This document shows, one piece after another, positions 12,148 to 16,673 of a DNA stretch of 16,673 bases. The stretch comes from JBDTGE01 sp050742975 (GTDB lineage: Bacteria; Actinomycetota; Actinomycetes; Mycobacteriales; Jatrophihabitantaceae): NCBI GenBank assembly GCA_050742975.1, contig JBOGDQ010000142.1:1-16673 (forward strand). Direction: 5' to 3'. A model generated the notes under the pieces. The model was not told the DNA's origin, ran no database searches, and saw only the letters and a list, made by a program, of their open reading frames with translations. The first letter of the stretch is position 1; every line of letters starts with the position of its first letter. The position numbers and the translations under genes were made by a program.

Positions 12148-12785
12148 GCCTGGATGGACGAGAACAGCTTGTCCAGCGCGTACTCGACGTCCTCGCGCCA
12201 CGACGCCACGCTCTTCAGATCCAGCCGCAGCCGGGGCGTGCGCGGGTGCGGGCGCACTGTCTTGAACCCCACCGACAGCAGGTAGTCGGCCGGCAGCAGG
12301 CAGCTGTGCTCGGGCCGCTCGTGGCGCTGCGGCGGCGCGGCGACGTCCGGGCCCGGCGCCGGGTCGATCCGCCCGAACGCCTCGATCGCCTTGACCCCGC
12401 GGCGGCTGACGTCGCGCACGACCGCCTGCACCAGGGTCCGGCCCAGCCCGCCGCCGGTGAACTCGGGCATCAGCCGCGCGGTCATCAGCAGCACCGCGTC
12501 CGGGCTCACCGGCGAGGTCGGAAACGCCACCGCACGCGGGACGTACGCCGCCGGCGCGTACAGGATGTACCCGGCCGGCGCGCTGTCGACGTAGAGCAGA
12601 TGACCGCAGCTACCCCACTCGAGCAGCGTGTCCGACAGCCAGGCCTCCTTCTCCAGTTCGGTGCCCCCGGTGGAGCGGGCACGATCGCCGGACACCGGAT
12701 CCAGCTCCCAGAACACGCAGCCGCGGCAACGCGGTGGCAGGTCGTCGAGGTTGTCCAGCGTGATATTCACCAGCCGCCGCGCCAC
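12129..12785 (-). CDS. GNAT family N-acetyltransferase (Rv3916c-like)
   Basis: The 218-residue protein has the GNAT fold core: a beta strand LLYVDSAPAGYILYAP, then VLLMTARLMPEFTGGGLGRTLVQAVVRDVSRRG, where GGGLGRTL (111-118) forms the acetyl-CoA pyrophosphate loop. YLLSVGFKTVRPH is the C-terminal strand region. A CRGCVFWE motif near the N-terminus (Cys20, Cys23) is typical of the group found beside cwlM and parB in actinobacteria; Rv3916c holds this place in M. tuberculosis. The acceptor substrate is unknown. The start is GTG at 12783-12785. A minus-strand CAGAAT 6 nt before it could be a -10 for a leaderless transcript, but the gene also lies only 39 nt downstream of the aminotransferase and may be co-transcribed with it. 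Confidence 0.85.
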   Translation of the reverse strand: MARRLVNITLDNLDDLPPRCRGCVFWELDPVSGDRARSTGGTELEKEAWLSDTLLEWGSCGHLLYVDSAPAGYILYAPAAYVPRAVAFPTSPVSPDAVLLMTARLMPEFTGGGLGRTLVQAVVRDVSRRGVKAIEAFGRIDPAPGPDVAAPPQRHERPEHSCLLPADYLLSVGFKTVRPHPRTPRLRLDLKSVASWREDVEYALDKLFSSIQAPALSR

Positions 12786-12824
12786 GAGCCCATTCTGCCT
12801 CGCAGACGTCTCTGGCGGCAGGCC

Positions 12825-14060
12825 TCAGACGCTTCCGTCGTAGGCGGCGAGGAACTGGCCGATGCGGCCTATCGCCTCGGTCAGGTCGTCGGCGCGCGGC
12901 AGGGTGACGATGCGCAGGTGGTCGGGGCTGGGCCAGTTGAAGCCGGTGCCCTGCACGACGAGGACGTGCTGCTCGCGGAGCAGGTTCAGCACGAACTGCT
13001 GGTCGTCCTTGATCGGGTAGACGTCCGGGTCCAGCCGCGGGAAGACATACATCGCGCCCTTTGGCTCGACGCAGCTGACACCTGGTATGGCGGCGAGCGC
13101 GCGCAACGCGGCGTTGCGCTGTTCCAGTAACCGGCCACCGGGCAGTACGAGTTCGCGCACGCTCTGCCGTCCGCCGAGCGCGATCTGGATCGCGTGCTGC
13201 GCGGGAACGTTCGCACACAGCCGCATGTTGGCCAGGATGGTGATGCCCTCGAGGTAGCTACGCGCATGCGCCTTCGGGCCGGTCACCATCATCCAGCCGG
13301 ACCGAAAGCCGGCGACCCGGTACGCCTTGGAGAGCCCGTTGAAGGTGAGCACGAACAGGTCGGGCGCCACCCGCGAGAACGGCAGGTGCTCGGCGTCGTC
13401 GAAGAGGATCTTGTCGTAGATCTCGTCGGCGAGGACGACCAGGCCGTGCTCGCGGGCCAGGTCCGCAATCTGAACCAATACCCCCTCTGGGTATACGGCG
13501 CCGGTCGGGTTGTTCGGGTTGATGACGACGATCGCCTTGGACCGTACGGTGATCTTGGCGCGCAGGTCCTCGATGTCCGGCAGCCAGCCGCTGGCCTCGT
13601 CGCAGAGGTAGTGCACCGGCTTGCCGCCGGCCAGCGACGTCGACGCGGTCCACAGCGGGTAGTCCGGCGCAGGCACCAGCACCTCGTCCCCGTTGTCGAG
13701 CATCGCCTGCAGCGACATGGTGATCAGCTCGCTGACCCCGTTGCCCAGCCAGATGTCGTCGACATCGACGCCGTCGATACCGCGCTCCTGGTAGTGCTGG
13801 ACGATGGCGGTGCGTGCGGACAGCAGCCCCTGGGAGTCCGAATACCCTTGTGCGGTAGGGAGATTCCGCACGACATCGACGAGCAGCTCCTCCGGCGCCT
13901 CGAAGCCGAACGGAGCCGGGTTGCCGATGTTCAGCTTGATGATCCGGCGGCCCTCCTCCTCCAGCCGCTTCGCCTCCTCGAGAACCGGACCGCGGATGTC
14001 GTAACAGACGTCCTCGAGTTTTCTCGACTGGCGCAGGTCCCTGCCGGCTGGATTGCTCAC
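12825..14060 (-). CDS. alaA: Pyridoxal-phosphate aminotransferase, AlaA-type (glutamate-pyruvate)
   Basis: A class I/II aminotransferase of 411 residues, closely similar along its length to E. coli AlaA. Shared blocks are KLEDVCYDIRGPVLEEAKRL, LNIGNPAPFGF, PAPDYPLWTA, NPNNPTGAVY (181-190), ADEIYDKILFDDAEH (Asp212 binds the pyridine nitrogen), NGLSKAYRVAGFRSGWM (Lys245 forms the Schiff base), MRLCANVPAQHAIQ and VQGTGFNWPSPDHLRIVTLP. AlaA makes alanine from pyruvate with glutamate as donor. The GTG at 14058-14060 was chosen because homology begins about 12 residues later; the longer frame to 14156 overlaps the divergent nitroreductase. A TTA leucine codon occurs at 13128-13130, and around 13473-13500 several codons (GTA, CCA, TTG, GTT) are less GC-biased than in neighbouring genes. 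This gene is not part of the M. tuberculosis parB-Rv3916c arrangement. Confidence 0.92.
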   Translation of the reverse strand: MSNPAGRDLRQSRKLEDVCYDIRGPVLEEAKRLEEEGRRIIKLNIGNPAPFGFEAPEELLVDVVRNLPTAQGYSDSQGLLSARTAIVQHYQERGIDGVDVDDIWLGNGVSELITMSLQAMLDNGDEVLVPAPDYPLWTASTSLAGGKPVHYLCDEASGWLPDIEDLRAKITVRSKAIVVINPNNPTGAVYPEGVLVQIADLAREHGLVVLADEIYDKILFDDAEHLPFSRVAPDLFVLTFNGLSKAYRVAGFRSGWMMVTGPKAHARSYLEGITILANMRLCANVPAQHAIQIALGGRQSVRELVLPGGRLLEQRNAALRALAAIPGVSCVEPKGAMYVFPRLDPDVYPIKDDQQFVLNLLREQHVLVVQGTGFNWPSPDHLRIVTLPRADDLTEAIGRIGQFLAAYDGSV

Positions 14061-14121
14061 ACGGCACACGATCGCACACCCGACGCACCGGATATCGCTC
14101 GGCGGGTGGCAGGGTGAGGGG

Positions 14122-14721
14122 ATGGAACTGATCGACGCGGTCCGGCAGCGGCGCATGGTGCGCTCCTATGACGCCGAGCGACCCGTCCCGAGGCAAACCG
14201 TTGACGAGCTACTCAGGCTCGCGATCAGGGCACCGTCGGCAGGCCATACGCAGGGCTGGCATTTTCTCGTGCTGGACGACATAACGTCCCGCAGCTCGTT
14301 CTGGGCGGCGACATCGGACGGCGAGAGCGACCCGTGGCTGTCCAGGATGCAGACCGCGCCCGTGCTGATCGTCTGCTTATCGGACAAGCGTGCGTATCTG
14401 GATAGGTACGCCGAGCCCGACAAGGGCTGGACCGACCGGGACGAGGCCCGCTGGCCGGTGCCCTACTGGCACATCGACACCGGCATGGCCGCGATGATCT
14501 TGCTGCTGGCGGCGCAGGACGCTGGACTGGCCGCGTGCTTCTTCGGCGTGCCCGGCGCGCAGTGGCCCGCGCTCCGCGAGGCGTTCGCCGTCCCGGAGCG
14601 GCTCGAGCCGGTTGGCGTGGTCAGCCTGGGCCACCCCGCCCCCGACCTGCGCTCGCCGTCCCTGCGCCGCGGCAGGCGCGGGCTGGACCAGGTCGTCAGC
14701 TACGGCTCGTTCACGTCCTGA
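14122..14721 (+). CDS. Nitroreductase family protein (FMN-dependent)
   Basis: The 199-residue protein begins MELIDAVRQRRMVRSYDAERPVP, the characteristic FMN-phosphate-binding RRxxRxY/F start of the nitroreductase fold, followed by APSAGHTQGWHFLVLDD and the C-terminal LEPVGVVSLGHPAPD. Family members use NAD(P)H and FMN to reduce nitro compounds, quinones or related substrates; the real substrate here is unknown. The ATG at 14122 follows an AGGGTGAGGGG purine run. It diverges from alaA across 61 nt and converges on parB with a 22-nt overlap. It carries a TTA codon at 14377-14379 and an ATA codon at 14281-14283, both rare in this window, which suggests a different history or translation-level control. 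Confidence 0.88.
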   Translation: MELIDAVRQRRMVRSYDAERPVPRQTVDELLRLAIRAPSAGHTQGWHFLVLDDITSRSSFWAATSDGESDPWLSRMQTAPVLIVCLSDKRAYLDRYAEPDKGWTDRDEARWPVPYWHIDTGMAAMILLLAAQDAGLAACFFGVPGAQWPALREAFAVPERLEPVGVVSLGHPAPDLRSPSLRRGRRGLDQVVSYGSFTS

Positions 14722-15818
14722 GCCGGCGCAACCTCGGCAGTGGGCGCCGCCGGTTCGGCTGGTCCGGTGTCCTGGGCGCGGCGCCGGGACAGCTGCGGCG
14801 CCATCACCGCGATGATCCGCTCCAGGTCGTCGATCGAGCCGAACTCGACGGTGATCTTGCCCTTGCGGCGACCTAGCTCGACCCTGACCCGCGTGTCGAA
14901 CGTATCGGAGAGCTTGCCGGCCAGCTCCTCGATCGCCGGCGCGGTGATCCGCCGGTTCGGGGGGTGCCGGGCGGGCTTGTTCGCGCCGTGCCCGGACAGG
15001 TGCAGCGACACCAGCTCCTCGGTCGCGCGGACGGACAGGCCCTCCGCCACGATCCGGGCGGCCAGCTCGTCCTGCTCGTCGGTGCCCTCCAGCCCCAGCA
15101 GCGCCCGCGCGTGGCCCGCCGTCAGGACGCCGGCCGCGACCCGGCGCTGCACGGGAATGGACAGGTTGAGCAGCCTGATCGTGTTCGTCACCTGCGGGCG
15201 GCTGCGCCCGATGCGCTGGGCGAGCTCGTCATGCGTGGTACCAAACTCCTCGAGCAGCTGCTGGTAGGCCGCGGCCTCCTCCAGCGGGTTGAGCTGCGCG
15301 CGGTGGATGTTCTCCAGCAGCGCATCGCGCAACATCGCGTCGTCTGCGGTCGAGCGGACGATCGCCGGGATCGTGTCCAGCCCCGCCGCGGCCGCAGCGC
15401 GCAACCGCCGCTCCCCCATCACCAGCTCGTAGCCGTCGCTACCGCCGTCAGTCATGGCTCGGACCACGATCGGCTGGAGCACGCCGAACTCGCGCACCGA
15501 ATGGGTCAACTCGGCCAGCGCGTCCTCGTCGAAGACCTGCCGGGGTTGCTTGGCGTTCGCGTGGATCGAGTCGAGCGCGAGCTCGGCGAATGTCGCACCC
15601 GCCACCGGCAGCAGTCCGCCGTCATCAGGCACGGCCCGGCCGTCCACGTGGTCGCCGTCGATGACGCCCACGCCCGCAGCAACAGGCGTCACGGCAGGCG
15701 GTTCGAGGTCGGTCGTGCTCACCGACGCCTGCTGCAGGCTGACGCCGGTCGGCGGCGAGGTCGGGATCAACGCGCCCAGACCTCGACCCAGTCCGCCCCG
15801 GCGGTTCTTGTTACTCAT
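14700..15818 (-). CDS. parB: Chromosome-partitioning protein ParB
   Basis: ParB binds parS sites near the origin, spreads along DNA as a CTP-dependent clamp and works with ParA to segregate chromosomes. The 372-residue protein starts MSNKNRRGGLGRGLGALIP, the conserved N-terminal ParA-contacting segment. A low-complexity linker (20-75) is followed by the N-domain with QPRQVFDEDALAELTHSV, the CTP-binding GERRLRAA (135-142) and ENIHRAQLNPLEEA (169-182). A helix-turn-helix (about 193-216, TTHDELAQRIGRSRPQVTNTI) recognises parS, and the C-terminal dimer domain reads KITVEFGSIDDLERI. The ATG at 15816-15818 overlaps the parA stop in ATGAGTAA, so the two are translated together. The 3' end overlaps the nitroreductase by 22 nt. 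I found no parS site inside the window. Confidence 0.95.
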   Translation of the reverse strand: MSNKNRRGGLGRGLGALIPTSPPTGVSLQQASVSTTDLEPPAVTPVAAGVGVIDGDHVDGRAVPDDGGLLPVAGATFAELALDSIHANAKQPRQVFDEDALAELTHSVREFGVLQPIVVRAMTDGGSDGYELVMGERRLRAAAAAGLDTIPAIVRSTADDAMLRDALLENIHRAQLNPLEEAAAYQQLLEEFGTTHDELAQRIGRSRPQVTNTIRLLNLSIPVQRRVAAGVLTAGHARALLGLEGTDEQDELAARIVAEGLSVRATEELVSLHLSGHGANKPARHPPNRRITAPAIEELAGKLSDTFDTRVRVELGRRKGKITVEFGSIDDLERIIAVMAPQLSRRRAQDTGPAEPAAPTAEVAPAQDVNEP

Positions 15819-16673
15819 CTGTGCCAGCCATCCGTGCGCCTCGCTCCGCGATCTCGTGTGCTGCCTCAAGGTAGCCGATGGCACCGCGCGATCCCGCGTC
15901 ATAGGTCATTACCGTCTGCCCGAAGCCGGGAGCCTCGGAAACCCGGACATTGCGCGGGATGAGTGGGGTCAGGACCAGGTCGTTGAAGTGGTTGCGTACC
16001 TCCGAGGCCACCTGGTCGGCGAGCCGGGTGCGGCTGTCGTACATCGTCAGCAACACGGTGCTCACCGCCAGCTCGGGGTTCAGATGGGACTTGACCAGCT
16101 CGATGGTGTTGAGCAGTTGCGCCAGGCCCTCAAGCGCGTAGTACTCGCACTGGATCGGGATGAGCACCTCGCGCCCGGCGACCAGCGCGTTCAGCGTCAG
16201 CAGCCCGAGGGACGGGGGGCAGTCGATCAGGATGTAGTCCGGCGGGTCGTCCCGCTGCAGGTACTCATTGACAGCGCGTTGCAACCGGTGCTCGCGCGCG
16301 ACCTGCGAGGTGAGCTCGATATCGGCCCCCGCCAGGTCCAGGGTCGCTGGGACGCAGGTCAGTAGCGGCGCGAACTCCGCCGTCGTGGTCACCTCGTAGA
16401 TCGGCCGTCCGCCCAGCAGCACGTCGTAGATCGACGGGATGCCGACCTTGTGCTCGATGCCCAGCGCCGTGCTGGCATTGCCCTGCGGATCCAGGTCGAG
16501 CACCAGCACGCGCAGGCCATGCAGAGCCAGCGCCGCCGCGATGTTCACCGCGGTGGTCGTCTTGCCGACGCCGCCCTTCTGGTTCGCGACCGTCATCACC
16601 CGGGTCACACCGGGGCGGGGCCACTGCTCCTGCCGGACGTTCAGCACGTGCACCGCCTGCGCAGCTTCACGGC
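15811..16673 (-). CDS. parA: Chromosome-partitioning ATPase ParA, 5'-truncated by the window
   Basis: ParA is a Walker-type ATPase that forms a gradient on the nucleoid and moves ParB-parS complexes. The deviant Walker A KGGVGKTTTAVNIAAAL, the switch region VLDLDPQGNASTALG, the Walker B ILIDCPPSLGLLTLNAL and the C-terminal LIPRNVRVSEAPGFGQTVMTYD are all visible. A GTG at 16651-16653 could start a 280-residue protein. However, the frame stays open to the window edge and the preceding residues (EAAQAVHVLNVRQ) resemble the N-terminal extension of Streptomyces ParA, so I think the true start lies outside. It is coupled to parB by an 8-nt overlap. In related genomes rsmG (gidB) lies just upstream. 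Confidence 0.95.
   Translation of the reverse strand, partial: REAAQAVHVLNVRQEQWPRPGVTRVMTVANQKGGVGKTTTAVNIAAALALHGLRVLVLDLDPQGNASTALGIEHKVGIPSIYDVLLGGRPIYEVTTTAEFAPLLTCVPATLDLAGADIELTSQVAREHRLQRAVNEYLQRDDPPDYILIDCPPSLGLLTLNALVAGREVLIPIQCEYYALEGLAQLLNTIELVKSHLNPELAVSTVLLTMYDSRTRLADQVASEVRNHFNDLVLTPLIPRNVRVSEAPGFGQTVMTYDAGSRGAIGYLEAAHEIAERGARMAGTDE

Noticed and set aside
10845..13130. A 761-codon open frame on the plus strand spanning cwlM and the antisense of the acetyltransferase and alaA
   Set aside because: It crosses three well-supported genes in other frames and its translation is Arg/Pro/Ala-rich without any domain. It is a by-product of high GC content.
14700..16673. Search for parS sites and an origin around parAB
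   Set aside because: No full or one-mismatch parS sequence and no DnaA-box cluster was seen. They are probably beyond the right edge or outside this window.
1..16673. CRISPR arrays, insertion sequences, tRNA or rRNA genes
   Set aside because: No regularly spaced repeat-spacer pattern, transposase motifs, terminal inverted repeats or tRNA-like cloverleaf sequences were recognised on either strand.

Overview
The window is about 70% GC, densely packed, uses many GTG starts and has almost no free intergenic space, which points to a high-GC actinobacterium (Actinomycetota). From pcnA to parA the gene order follows the block next to the chromosome origin that in Mycobacterium tuberculosis runs from Rv3907c to Rv3918c. 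So this is most likely an oriC-proximal chromosomal region, not a plasmid or prophage. The genus cannot be named from the sequence.

Left part (1-3336). The window opens with the 3' end of an unrecognised gene (1-429, +). It converges on a solitary beta-class DNA methyltransferase (426-1271, -), which lies 21 nt downstream of a YqgE/AlgH-family gene (1293-1922, -). A major facilitator transporter (2029-3336, +) diverges from yqgE and runs 32 nt into the 3' end of pcnA.

Central part (3305-9340). The CCA-adding enzyme pcnA (-) diverges across only 38 nt from a three-gene operon of Nudix hydrolase, DUF6049 membrane-anchored envelope protein and lipid II flippase MurJ. These three are joined by ATGA and GTGA stop/start overlaps. 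The operon ties RNA and nucleotide housekeeping to cell-wall precursor export.

Redox and wall control (9341-12087). trxB and trxA encode a complete thioredoxin system. Each gene has its own exact GGAAT-N18-GTT promoter, the signature of the SigR/SigH disulfide-stress sigma factor. A perfect 32-bp palindrome followed by T residues ends trxA. A CwlM-type amidase follows. Unlike the mycobacterial pseudo-enzyme it keeps all the zinc and catalytic residues, and it lacks the long C-terminal tail.

Right part (12088-16673). A GNAT acetyltransferase (the Rv3916c equivalent) and an AlaA-type alanine aminotransferase lie on the minus strand, with a nitroreductase diverging from the latter. The aminotransferase and nitroreductase are extra relative to the mycobacterial order, and they carry the only two in-frame TTA codons I found. 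The window closes with parB and the 5'-truncated parA (chromosome segregation), coupled by an 8-nt overlap.

I see no CRISPR array, insertion sequence, tRNA or rRNA, and no obviously new multi-gene system. The points most worth following are the paired SigR-type promoters, the intact CwlM active site, the TTA-containing gene pair, the recurring leaderless-type promoters and the tandem repeats in front of cwlM.
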